Shown: in pieces, positions 45,759 through 53,633 of the stretch
Numbering within the stretch: position 1 is the first letter of the stretch
Layout of the letters: every line of letters starts with the position of its first letter
Source of the DNA: DATBAX01 sp963762965
GTDB taxonomy: Bacteria > Acidobacteriota > Terriglobia > Terriglobales > Acidobacteriaceae
Direction of reading: 5' to 3'
Length of the DNA stretch: 64,000 nucleotides
Assembly: GCA_963762965.1 (NCBI GenBank)
Contig: CAVXME010000001.1
Location: forward strand, 868,001-932,000
The notes under the pieces: model-generated
What the model was told of the DNA's origin: nothing
Seen by the model: the letters and a program-made list of their open reading frames with translations, nothing else
The model's database searches: none
Position numbers and translations under genes: made by a program

Positions 45759-45810
45759 ACCTGCCCTCTCCTGGACGCTATCACTTTCATGGGCTGCCCC
45801 AACCGCCCTT

Positions 45811-46488
45811 TTACGGAACGAACTTATAGCCGATGCCATGGACAGTCCGAAAATGGACGGGATTGGAGGGATCAGGCTCCAGCTTCTGCCGCAGCTTTAA
45901 AATGTGGTTGTCCACTGTGCGGGTGGAAGGATAATTCTGGTATCCCCAAACCAAATTCAGCAACTCTTCGCGAGTGATCACGCGCTCGGCATTCTGCATC
46001 AGGAATTTTAAAGTCTTGAATTCCTGGGCGGTGAGCACAATGCTCTCCTCACCACGCATGATTTCCATTTTGGTGAAGTCCACGGAAATCCCGCCGAAAG
46101 ATGCCGAATCAGTGTTCGCCGGCCGTGTGGTACGCCGCAACGCCGCCCGCACTCGGGCCAGAAGTTCTCGAGGGCTGAAGGGTTTGGTCACATAGTCGTC
46201 GGCTCCCAACTCGAGCAATAACACTTTGTCGGAAACGTCACTCGCCGCGCTCAGGACAATCACCGGGATGGTCGGGGATTGCTGCTTGATCTCGCGGCAA
46301 ACATCCCGGCCCGATAAAGCCGGGAGACGTAAATCGAGTACTACCGCGGCGGGAGCCAGAGTGCGAAAAGCCTCTACCGCGGAACGCCCATCGGCACTGA
46401 TCTCGACCGCGAATCCCTCGGCCTCGAACAGACGCTTCAGTGCCTTTTGCACGGCGCGGTCGTCTTCCACCACCAGAATTCGCTCCAT
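45811..46488 (-). CDS. OmpR-family response regulator
   Basis: 225 residues. The receiver domain has the acidic pair EDD (residues 8-10), phospho-acceptor Asp52 in VVLDLRLPALSG and Lys in DDYVTKPFS. The winged-helix domain (about 130-225) ends in HFRTVHGIGYKFVP. The ATG at 46486-46488 starts exactly at the family N-terminus (MERILVVEDD); the frame runs further upstream but adds non-homologous sequence. It is the first gene of the kinase/outer-membrane/cupredoxin run. Confidence 0.95.
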   Translation of the reverse strand: MERILVVEDDRAVQKALKRLFEAEGFAVEISADGRSAVEAFRTLAPAAVVLDLRLPALSGRDVCREIKQQSPTIPVIVLSAASDVSDKVLLLELGADDYVTKPFSPRELLARVRAALRRTTRPANTDSASFGGISVDFTKMEIMRGEESIVLTAQEFKTLKFLMQNAERVITREELLNLVWGYQNYPSTRTVDNHILKLRQKLEPDPSNPVHFRTVHGIGYKFVP

Positions 46489-46874
46489 CAGTGTGGTCCC
46501 CGCATCTGGGTAGAACCCGCCGCTACGCAGAAAGCCCCTTTGCGGTGGGGTCGAATTTTGCATGTCCGCGGCTTTGATCAAGTGTGCTCCTTTGGCTTCG
46601 GTTTCCGCCCGGATCACGATCAAGCTTACTACCACACTGAGGTTTCAAGACCCAACGCCGGCACAATTGACATTTCTTTTACAATCTTGACCGGGCTTGG
46701 TATATGCCTGCAAGTTGCTGAAGCCATTATAGGTTTATTCACCTATCCACTAGTTCCTGATCTCCGGTGACCTTCTAAAGGTAACCGCTCCCTTGTTACT
46801 GTCTATGGTGAAGCAGACTCACCGTTCCTTCCCCGGCCGTCGCAACACCGAACGCTCATTATTGACTGGCTCAC
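46489..46874. other. 386-bp intergenic region between divergent genes
   Basis: No gene seen. It should carry the promoter of the response regulator (minus) and of the metallopeptidase (plus). A TTGACA at 46667-46672 and a minus-strand TATAAT at 46731-46726 are present, but neither has a partner hexamer at correct spacing, so no promoter is called. Confidence 0.4.
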
Positions 46875-47882
46875 GTGCAAGATACTCATAAATCAGCACC
46901 GGCTTCCGAGGAAATCCTCGGCAAACCCATTCGCGACTTGGGTTTGAAGATAGAAGGCTCGCCGCTGGAGCGATTCGTTCAGCAGCTGTACCGGGAACTG
47001 GAGCAGAAGAAGCTGTATAAGTTTCGGCCAGCCTGTTATTTGAGCGACGAATGGGGCTGTCCGTCGGGAGAACCGGTCATCGGCATTCCTTTTTATCTGG
47101 CGAATCCAGGGCTCGCACTGCTCGAAAAAGAGCGGAATGATCTGGAAGACGCGCGCGAGATCATGATGTATTTGCGGCACGAGGCTGGACATGCGTTCAA
47201 TTACGCTTATCGCCTGCACCGGACCCCGCAGTGGAAGGAATTGTTCGGTTCCTTTCGCCGTCCTTATCACGACAATTACCGGCCGGTTCCATTCTCCAAG
47301 GATTTTGTTCGCCACATGGCGGGCTGGTACGCGCAAAAACATCCCGATGAAGATTTTGCGGAAACTTTTGCAGTTTGGCTGACACCGCGTTCGGGATGGC
47401 GGAAGAAATATCGGGGTTGGGGCGCTATGCCCAAACTGCGTTACATGGACCGGATTGCCAGAGAGTTGGGCAACATTGATCCCCTGCGCCGGCGCGGTCA
47501 TCCCGACATCACGGTGGACGAGATGGAATCGACCGTCGCTGAGTTCTACGAACATTCTACCGAGGAGATACCGATCGTGGATCTGGCGCTGGATGCCGAC
47601 CTGGCGGACATTTTCAACGCCTCCAAACGGAGGAAGACATCTCGTCCGGCACAGGGGCTTTTACAGGCACATCGGAAGCCGGTAGTGGACAAGATTGCTT
47701 ATTGGACTGGGGTGCAGCGACCGCTGATTAAGAGATTGATGGAAGCAATTGAGAAAAGGGCCGGCGAACTTAAACTCTTCGCTGACTCCGCTCGTGAGAC
47801 GGAACATTTATCGAATATTACTGTTTATGCAACCGCGTTAGCCATGAACTACATGGCGCGGGGAAAGTTTGTACAACCTTGA
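46875..47882 (+). CDS. Putative zinc-binding metallopeptidase
   Basis: Soluble protein of 335 residues without signal peptide. The zinc motif HEAGH (residues 102-106) lies in MMYLRHEAGHAFNYAYRLH, and Glu163 in DEDFAETFAVWLTP is a good third ligand, giving a gluzincin-like site. This pattern matches the 'putative zinc-binding metallopeptidase' family whose substrates are unknown. The start is GTG 46875 with a weak ribosome site; no better start exists before residue 97. It overlaps in span with the following ATP-grasp gene's frame and is probably cotranscribed. The pair suggests peptide processing together with peptide-bond formation. Confidence 0.8.
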   Translation: MQDTHKSAPASEEILGKPIRDLGLKIEGSPLERFVQQLYRELEQKKLYKFRPACYLSDEWGCPSGEPVIGIPFYLANPGLALLEKERNDLEDAREIMMYLRHEAGHAFNYAYRLHRTPQWKELFGSFRRPYHDNYRPVPFSKDFVRHMAGWYAQKHPDEDFAETFAVWLTPRSGWRKKYRGWGAMPKLRYMDRIARELGNIDPLRRRGHPDITVDEMESTVAEFYEHSTEEIPIVDLALDADLADIFNASKRRKTSRPAQGLLQAHRKPVVDKIAYWTGVQRPLIKRLMEAIEKRAGELKLFADSARETEHLSNITVYATALAMNYMARGKFVQP

Positions 47883-47928
47883 TGAACGGGCGGCATTGCC
47901 GTCAGGGAATCAGGGAAACGAGGCCAAT

Positions 47929-48999
47929 ATGGTGGGAGCAAAACTGAAAATCGCGATACTTTACGACGTCTGGGAAGATGACATAGAGCTCGTGGAGCTA
48001 TCCGCGAAAAAACAGAAGTCCGGGAAAAAGACGAAGAAGGAAAAGGAAGACCGCGAAGAGATCTTCGAATCTCTGGAAAAACTCGGCCACGATCCGTTTT
48101 ATCAGGTGCTTGATGGCACGCCGCAGTGCCTGCAATCGTTGGCCAAGTGCGATGCCGACCTGATTTTTAATCTGACAGAATCGTTTGCCGGCGACGATAC
48201 CAAGGAAATGAACATCGCCGCATATTTGGACCTGATTGGAATTCCCTACACCGGTGCTGGCCCGCATGCGAATTTTCTGGCCCAGGACAAAGGCACCGCG
48301 AAGAAAATGTTCGCGTTCCATGGCATCAAGACTCCGTATTTCGCCACTTCCTATCGCGGCCGGATTGAACATTCCCACAACATCGCATTCCCGCTGATTG
48401 TGAAGCCCATCTGGGAAGATGGTTCGATTGGCATCGACTCGGATGCGGTCGTCCACAGTATTAAGGAGCTGATGGAACGGGTGGAATACATTCAGGATGA
48501 ATTCGATTCTCCCGCTTTGATCGAAGAGTACATCGAGGGCCGTGAAATCTATTCGGCGATTCTCGGAAGCTACGAACAAACCGAATCGCTTCCGCTGGTG
48601 GAACTCGACCTTTCCCGGCTGCCCAAAGGAACGCCCAGGATCGCCAGCTATGATGTGAAATTCGAGAAGGACACCGAGGCCCATAAGCTGACTAAGTCGC
48701 GTCTCGCCGAAGATCTCGATGAGGACACAGCGTTGCTGTTGTCGGAAACCGCGTTGGCCGCTTATCGGGCGGTCAAGTTGCGCGATTATGGCCGCATCGA
48801 TATGCGGCTTTCCGCCAAGGGCGAGGTTTATGTGATTGAGGCGAACCCGAATCCCTGGCTCTCGAACAAACATGAATTCGCCATGGCCGCCAAGGCGTCC
48901 GGACGCTCCTACACGCAGTTGATCGGTGAAATTGTGGACCTGGCCATGTCGCGATATGCGACCCGGGGCAAAGCACAGATGGCTGGGCAAAAAGTTTGA
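47929..48999 (+). CDS. ATP-grasp ligase, D-Ala-D-Ala ligase-like
   Basis: 356 residues. An N-terminal Rossmann-like domain with IAILYDVWEDD contains a charged Lys/Glu loop (about 25-45). The ATP-grasp core follows: GIPYTGAGPHANFLAQDKGT, PLIVKPIWEDGSIGI, EEYIEGREIYSAIL, RIDMRLSAKGEVYVIEANPNP, which includes the magnesium-binding Glu/Asn. It is similar to D-Ala-D-Ala ligase but unlike a canonical Ddl in its N-terminal half, so a different amino-acid or peptide substrate is possible. The ATG at 47929 has GAGG upstream and lies 46 bp after the metallopeptidase stop. No mur genes are nearby, which argues against a housekeeping cell-wall role. Confidence 0.85.
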   Translation: MVGAKLKIAILYDVWEDDIELVELSAKKQKSGKKTKKEKEDREEIFESLEKLGHDPFYQVLDGTPQCLQSLAKCDADLIFNLTESFAGDDTKEMNIAAYLDLIGIPYTGAGPHANFLAQDKGTAKKMFAFHGIKTPYFATSYRGRIEHSHNIAFPLIVKPIWEDGSIGIDSDAVVHSIKELMERVEYIQDEFDSPALIEEYIEGREIYSAILGSYEQTESLPLVELDLSRLPKGTPRIASYDVKFEKDTEAHKLTKSRLAEDLDEDTALLLSETALAAYRAVKLRDYGRIDMRLSAKGEVYVIEANPNPWLSNKHEFAMAAKASGRSYTQLIGEIVDLAMSRYATRGKAQMAGQKV

Positions 49000-49137
49000 G
49001 AATTCCGCCGCGCACTGCCAGATAATTTACGAAGCTTTACACGGCTTTACGGAAGCTTTACGCCGCGGCCGCATCCCACCCGCATCTCACCCTCAAAGTT
49101 CAAACGGCGCAAGGTTCGCGTCCACCGAGGGGATTAA

Positions 49138-49755
49138 ATGTTCAAAGCAGCAGCTACCGTAGTGGTTTCCTTGTTCTTGTTTACTTCTTTGGTGTTCTCT
49201 CAGCAGAACCGCTCGGATGTGAGCGTTAACGTAACCGGAGCTTTCGGTTCGCAGTCGCAAGGCAACAACGTAATTCAGACGTCCAGCAATTCGCTCGGAG
49301 GTCTGGCAACGTACCGCTTCAAGATCACGCGGCTGAATTCGGTAGAGATCAACTATGGGCTTACGAGAAACACCCAATACTATGCAGCCCATAGCGTACT
49401 GACTGGTGAACCAACTTTCTTTGCCATTCAAACCAACATCAGCGAAGCTACCGCCGACTATGTTCTTACTCCGTGGAAATCAGGGAGATTGAGTCCATTT
49501 CTTCTGGGCGGAGTCGGTGTGTTGATCTTCAATCCCACCGGCGTTTCCTACGGGACAACGGCAGGCGATACGGAAATTAAAGGAGCACTTTCGTACGGCG
49601 CCGGGGCCGATTATCGGGTTCTGCGGAACCTCGCGGTACGGCTCCAGGTTCGCGGTCTTGCGTACCGGGCGCCGGACTTCTATGTGCCGGGATTGAGCAC
49701 CGGGCAGGTGGGTTATCTGGCGGAGCCTTCACTCGGGCTGGTATTTCACTTCTAG
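49138..49755 (+). CDS. Outer-membrane beta-barrel protein, OmpA-barrel-like
   Basis: 205 residues with a signal peptide (about 1-22, ending LVFSQ) and a compact eight-strand-type barrel of alternating hydrophobic residues ending in a terminal Phe (GLVFHF), as required for barrel insertion. No peptidoglycan-binding domain is present. Function is unknown; many acidobacterial OMPs of this size are annotated as 'outer membrane beta-barrel protein'. It is a single-gene unit closed by a hairpin terminator. Confidence 0.78.
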   Translation: MFKAAATVVVSLFLFTSLVFSQQNRSDVSVNVTGAFGSQSQGNNVIQTSSNSLGGLATYRFKITRLNSVEINYGLTRNTQYYAAHSVLTGEPTFFAIQTNISEATADYVLTPWKSGRLSPFLLGGVGVLIFNPTGVSYGTTAGDTEIKGALSYGAGADYRVLRNLAVRLQVRGLAYRAPDFYVPGLSTGQVGYLAEPSLGLVFHF

Positions 49756-49794
49756 TTTTATGTTGCCAACAAGAATTTGGGTGCTGCACTAGGC

Positions 49795-49833
49795 CGTCCC
49801 GGCTAACTCTCCAAGTCCGGGACGCATTTTTTT
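49795..49833 (+). terminator. Rho-independent terminator after the barrel protein
   Basis: CGTCCCGG (49795-49802) and CCGGGACG (49817-49824) form a perfect 8-bp stem with a 14-base loop, followed by CA and a run of seven T (49827-49833). Confidence 0.85.
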
Positions 49834-49861
49834 GCTTTGGATTTCACGCTGACGCCAGCAC

Positions 49862-51184
49862 TCAGGCGATGTTTTGGCGAGACGTGGAAGAGCGCGTACG
49901 GGTCGAAGTCGCAGTCTCCACGCGATTGCGTCCGGCGTGCTTCGCTTTATAGAGCGCTCTATCGGCGGCCATAATCACTTGCTCAACCTCCCGCAATTTC
50001 GCATTGGGTTCGGCTACCCCGAGGCTGATGGTCACGGAAAGCAGTCCGTCCGTTCTTTCCGCAGGGACGCTGCGAGCTCGCGTCGTCTTGCGTCGAGGTT
50101 GCGCTCTTCTGTCGGAAGCGCGCGGAGGGCTGTGACGGCGCTCCGGGACGGTGCGGACGCGGAATCTCGACTCTTCGACGACGCCTCTCAATGACTCCAG
50201 ATGCCCGACGACGTCCTTCATTGTCTTGCCGGGAAATAAAATCGAGAACTCTTCTCCTCCCACACGGAAGGCTCTGCCGCCGCCATTTACCTGCGCCAGC
50301 CGGCCGGCCACCATGCGCAGGACCTGGTCTCCGGTGTCATGGCCATAGGTGTCGTTGAAATTCTTGAAATGGTCAATGTCCACGACGGCGACCGCATAGG
50401 GTCCCTCTAAACTAAGCAAGGCTTCGTTATAGGCGCGGCGCGATGGCAGCCCGGTGAGTTCGTCGTGGTAGGCGAGAACGTAAGAGTTCTCGATGATGGA
50501 GGACGCCAGGATCAGTCCGGCAGTTGCCATGTACGCGCCGGCAGTTTTCCCGACTCCACCCGCCTGCAAACTCAAAATGACCGCGCCGAGCGACCACAGC
50601 AGACCACTTTCGACCGGCTTGCGGTAAAGCAGAAAGCGCAGCAATAAAATCCCAATTGCCAAAAAGAAGGCCGGCCACGCGGGTTGCGGAATTCTTGTCC
50701 ACTGGAAAAGATGCCGGCTGAATAATTGAAAGTGGAGAAACGCTGGAGCGACGATTTCCCCCGGGCGGCAAATCAGAGCGACGAACGCAGACTCAAAAAA
50801 TAATATCGCCAGGCGTGATGCGAGTGTGGCAAGAGCTAACCCTCGTTCGCGAACAAAAGAAAGAACGATGAAGTTTACCGGCAGTAAGAATGCCACCGCT
50901 TCCAATGCGATGCGCCCGGGGCCGCTCGAAACCACTCGTCCGGCAGAGAAGAACTCCAGCGAACGATGTGCAAGCAACAGAAAAATTAGGGCGAACAAAA
51001 TCCGGCTGGAATGGAACCGCCACGCAAGCAGGATTCCGGCGCCGAAAACCGCATAGTAGTAGAAGTCAATCGCCGAGGCGGAGATGGACAGAAATCCGCC
51101 CCCCAGCAGCACCACGGCTGCCAGCAAGAGTACGCTTCCTGGCAGCAGAAGCGATTTTAGTGTCGTTTTGTTCCAGAAATCCAA
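49862..51184 (-). CDS. Membrane diguanylate cyclase with Arg-rich insertion
   Basis: 440 residues. About seven hydrophobic segments (residues 10-230) form a membrane sensor of MHYT/7TM-like kind without a named domain. A GGDEF domain follows (about 240-430) with GGEEF at 309-313, DIDHFKNFND and the C-terminal ADRALYKAKHAGRN, so c-di-GMP synthesis is expected. The usual inhibitory RxxD site upstream of GGEEF is absent. A 32-residue Arg/Ser/Pro-rich stretch (347-378) interrupts the domain. The start is TTG 51182-51184 with only a distant GGGGA. It lies beside the flagellar regulators and could connect c-di-GMP to motility. Confidence 0.9.
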   Translation of the reverse strand: MDFWNKTTLKSLLLPGSVLLLAAVVLLGGGFLSISASAIDFYYYAVFGAGILLAWRFHSSRILFALIFLLLAHRSLEFFSAGRVVSSGPGRIALEAVAFLLPVNFIVLSFVRERGLALATLASRLAILFFESAFVALICRPGEIVAPAFLHFQLFSRHLFQWTRIPQPAWPAFFLAIGILLLRFLLYRKPVESGLLWSLGAVILSLQAGGVGKTAGAYMATAGLILASSIIENSYVLAYHDELTGLPSRRAYNEALLSLEGPYAVAVVDIDHFKNFNDTYGHDTGDQVLRMVAGRLAQVNGGGRAFRVGGEEFSILFPGKTMKDVVGHLESLRGVVEESRFRVRTVPERRHSPPRASDRRAQPRRKTTRARSVPAERTDGLLSVTISLGVAEPNAKLREVEQVIMAADRALYKAKHAGRNRVETATSTRTRSSTSRQNIA

Positions 51185-51485
51185 GCTGCGGCGGTCCCCT
51201 TCTCCAGCCAGAAGCTGACATTTCTTACCCCTGGTTTTCTACAACCTGTGGACTTTGACGATTATCCCCGGTGGGGAGATGCCCCAGCGAGTGTCGGCGC
51301 AGGTTCCCAGAGGCCAGCGGAACAAAGTTTTCGGTGACGATGTGCAAAACGATCCGAACATTTGCTCATTCCCATTTCTGCAATTGTTCCCAAAAGCGAG
51401 GGCCAACCACCTTCGAGTGGATGGCCGGCGGTTCCTTTGCAGAGATGTTCCTGCCACAATTGAAGTGTCCCATTAGACGAATCTC
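51185..51485. other. 301-bp intergenic region with a weak sigma-54-like site
   Basis: No gene seen. A GG/GC-spaced match to the sigma-54 -24/-12 element lies at 51427-51440 (GG 51427-51428, GC 51439-51440, ending TTTGC), 46 bp before the regulator gene at 51486. It conforms at GGC and TTGC only, so the call is tentative. Confidence 0.3.
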
Positions 51486-52175
51486 ATGCGCGTATTAATT
51501 GCGGAAGACGATGCGGCGCTGGCCAGCTTTGTGAAAAAAGGCCTGGAAGCCGAACACTATGCGGTCGATATTTCAGGCGACGGCGAACAGGTGCGGGCCA
51601 TGGCCGGCGAATTTGATTATGACCTCCTGATGCTCGATTTGAACCTCCCCCGGCTCGATGGAGTTTCGATTCTTCGCTATCTCCGCACCCGCAAGCCCAG
51701 CATGCCGATTCTCGTGCTCACGGGAAGGAACCGGGTGGAAGACAGGGTGGAATGCCTGGACCTGGGAGCGGACGACTACATGGGCAAGCCTTTTTCGTTC
51801 ACCGAACTCTCGGCCCGGATCCGGGCGCTTTTGCGGAGAAGCCATTTGCCGGCGGAATCCACGCTCACCGTGGATAATCTCAAGCTTGACCGGGTGGAAC
51901 GCCGGGTGGAGCGCGCGGGAAGGCGCATCGAGCTGACGTCCAAAGAATTTGCCCTGCTGGAATATTTCATGCGCAATGCCGGGCGAAGAATCAGCCGACC
52001 CATGATCATTGAACATGTGTGGAACCTGTCGTTCGATACCTGCACGAACGTGGTTGACGTTTATGTAAATTACCTCAGAAGGAAAGTGGACGACGGATTT
52101 GGTAAGCCGCTGATCCATACCGTCCGCGGCGTGGGCTACGAACTGAGCAGTCGATCGGAAGCGCAGGGACCATAA
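51486..52175 (+). CDS. OmpR-family response regulator without adjacent kinase
   Basis: 229 residues. Receiver with AEDDAAL, phospho-acceptor Asp51 in LLMLDLNLPRLDG and DDYMGKPFSF; the winged helix covers about 125-225, ending HTVRGVGYEL. The family resembles QseB/TctD/CusR. No cognate kinase is next to it: the flagellar kinase further down belongs to the NtrB-like class and is separated by the FlrA-like gene. It could be an orphan regulator or partner a distant kinase. Confidence 0.94.
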   Translation: MRVLIAEDDAALASFVKKGLEAEHYAVDISGDGEQVRAMAGEFDYDLLMLDLNLPRLDGVSILRYLRTRKPSMPILVLTGRNRVEDRVECLDLGADDYMGKPFSFTELSARIRALLRRSHLPAESTLTVDNLKLDRVERRVERAGRRIELTSKEFALLEYFMRNAGRRISRPMIIEHVWNLSFDTCTNVVDVYVNYLRRKVDDGFGKPLIHTVRGVGYELSSRSEAQGP

Positions 52176-52333
52176 GTTGACGCTAACTTAAAAATGAAGT
52201 CCAAGGCGGTCCCCGCCCAGCAAATCTTTTCCCGTTTCGCGCTTTTTCATAAAACGGGAAATGATTTACTGGGAATAGAGCTTTCTCATCTTTCCTTAAT
52301 CGCGTTCTAATCCACACGGAATTTAATCGCTTC

Positions 52334-53566
52334 ATGACCACTGCCGCGATGCTCGGCCCTCCCGCCGGAGGAGTCCTGCTGGCCAGCGCCGATCCCTCTC
52401 TTCGACAACGGTTCCTACGCAACTTCGAAGACCGCCGAAGTCCGGTGCAGCAGGTGTTTGGCGGGGCCGAAGCTCTGGCAAGGCTCGAAACTGGCGATTG
52501 GGAAGTGGTGTTTCTGGATCGTGACCTGCCCGATCTGGCGGTCGAAGAACTGGTGCGAATCATTCAGCAGCGTTTTCCTGGCCTCGAGGTGGTGATGCTG
52601 GAACCAGAAACCACGCCCGCATCTGCCGCGTGCCCGCCGGGCTCGGTTCATGCGGGGGGGTGGGCCGAGTGGTCTAAATCATCCTCCTGCGCGCAGGCCA
52701 AGAACACCGCTGGACCCTATCTTCTACCAGACGACCTTCTGGAGTCTGAACCGGAAGCCGTGGTCATGCCCCTGCCGGGGATGATCGGGCATTCGGAGGT
52801 CATGAATCACCTTTACCGGCTGGGACGCCTGGTCGCGCCGCGCAATACGACGGTGCTGATCCTGGGACCGACGGGAACGGGGAAAGAACTGGTGGCGCGA
52901 GCCCTGCACGAACTCAGTCCCCGCCGAACCCATTCGTTTGTGGTGGTCAACTGCGCGGCCATTCCTGAGGCTTTGCTGGAGTCGGAACTGTTTGGCCACG
53001 TGCGCGGCGCGTTCACCGGCGCGGTGCAGGCCTATTTGGGACGCATCCAGGCGGCCCAGGGTGGGACGTTATTTCTCGACGAAGTGGGCGAACTGCCACT
53101 CAATCTTCAGGCCAAGTTGTTGCGCTTTCTCGACCAGAAAGAAGTGCAGCGCCTGGGCAGCGCGGAGGCGTTGCGGGTTGACGTGCGCGTGGTCGCGGCC
53201 ACCAATCGAGACCTGGCACGTCGCGTCGAGGAAGGCAGCTTTCGCGACGATCTGTATTACCGGCTTTCGGCTTTTCCCCTGGAGTTGCCGCCGTTAGACG
53301 AACGCACGGGAGACATCCCTCTGCTGGCCGCGCACTTCATGGGTTTGATCGCGCTGGCGAACCGTCTCCCCGCTCAGGTCTTGAATCTGGAAATACTCTC
53401 ACTCTTGCAATTGCATTCCTGGTGCGGAAATGTGCGCGAGCTGCAACAAGTGATCGAACGGGCATCCATCATGGCGAACGGTGGGAGCACGATCCTTCCC
53501 CAGCATCTTTACTTCTCCCCCTCCGGCCGTAGAGACCTTGGTGGGGAAAAATTACCCATCCGCTGA
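52334..53566 (+). CDS. FlrA/FleQ-like sigma-54 activator lacking a DNA-binding domain
   Basis: 410 residues. The N-terminal ~100 residues look like a degenerate receiver (VVFLDRDLPDL, only the Asp62 region recognisable). A short variable linker follows, then an AAA+ sigma-54 interaction domain: Walker A GPTGTGKE (178-185), GAFTGA (225-230), LFLDEVGELPL Walker B, and RVVAATNRDL. The protein ends about 25 residues after the AAA+ lid, with no Fis-type HTH. FleQ/FlrA-type flagellar master regulators normally carry one. It would therefore activate sigma-54 transcription without binding DNA itself, as some HTH-less EBPs do. First of three flagellar regulator genes. Confidence 0.88.
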   Translation: MTTAAMLGPPAGGVLLASADPSLRQRFLRNFEDRRSPVQQVFGGAEALARLETGDWEVVFLDRDLPDLAVEELVRIIQQRFPGLEVVMLEPETTPASAACPPGSVHAGGWAEWSKSSSCAQAKNTAGPYLLPDDLLESEPEAVVMPLPGMIGHSEVMNHLYRLGRLVAPRNTTVLILGPTGTGKELVARALHELSPRRTHSFVVVNCAAIPEALLESELFGHVRGAFTGAVQAYLGRIQAAQGGTLFLDEVGELPLNLQAKLLRFLDQKEVQRLGSAEALRVDVRVVAATNRDLARRVEEGSFRDDLYYRLSAFPLELPPLDERTGDIPLLAAHFMGLIALANRLPAQVLNLEILSLLQLHSWCGNVRELQQVIERASIMANGGSTILPQHLYFSPSGRRDLGGEKLPIR

Positions 53567-53603
53567 CCACTCTGAGAGAAATCTTAGGCGCACGACGACA
53601 CGA

Positions 53604-53618
53604 CGGCACTCTCATTGC
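53604..53618 (+). promoter_or_regulatory. Sigma-54 (-24/-12) promoter
   Basis: CGGCAC-N5-TTGC at 53604-53618 (GG at 53605-53606, GC at 53617-53618) has the exact GG/GC spacing of the sigma-54 consensus TGGCAC-N5-TTGC; only the first base differs. It is in the intergenic gap before the FlrB-like kinase gene. Transcription would start near 53630, so the mRNA leader to the ATG at 53634 would be almost absent; a start further in (TTG 53649, GTG 53703) may be used. Confidence 0.55.
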
Positions 53619-53633
53619 ACATGGATGTTACGC

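Noticed and set aside
46667..46731. TTGACA and reverse TATAAT hexamers
   Set aside because: Neither has a partner hexamer at 16-18 bp; promoter not supported.
52228..52261. 10-bp inverted repeat after the orphan response regulator
   Set aside because: No T-run on either side and a 14-base loop, so not called a terminator.
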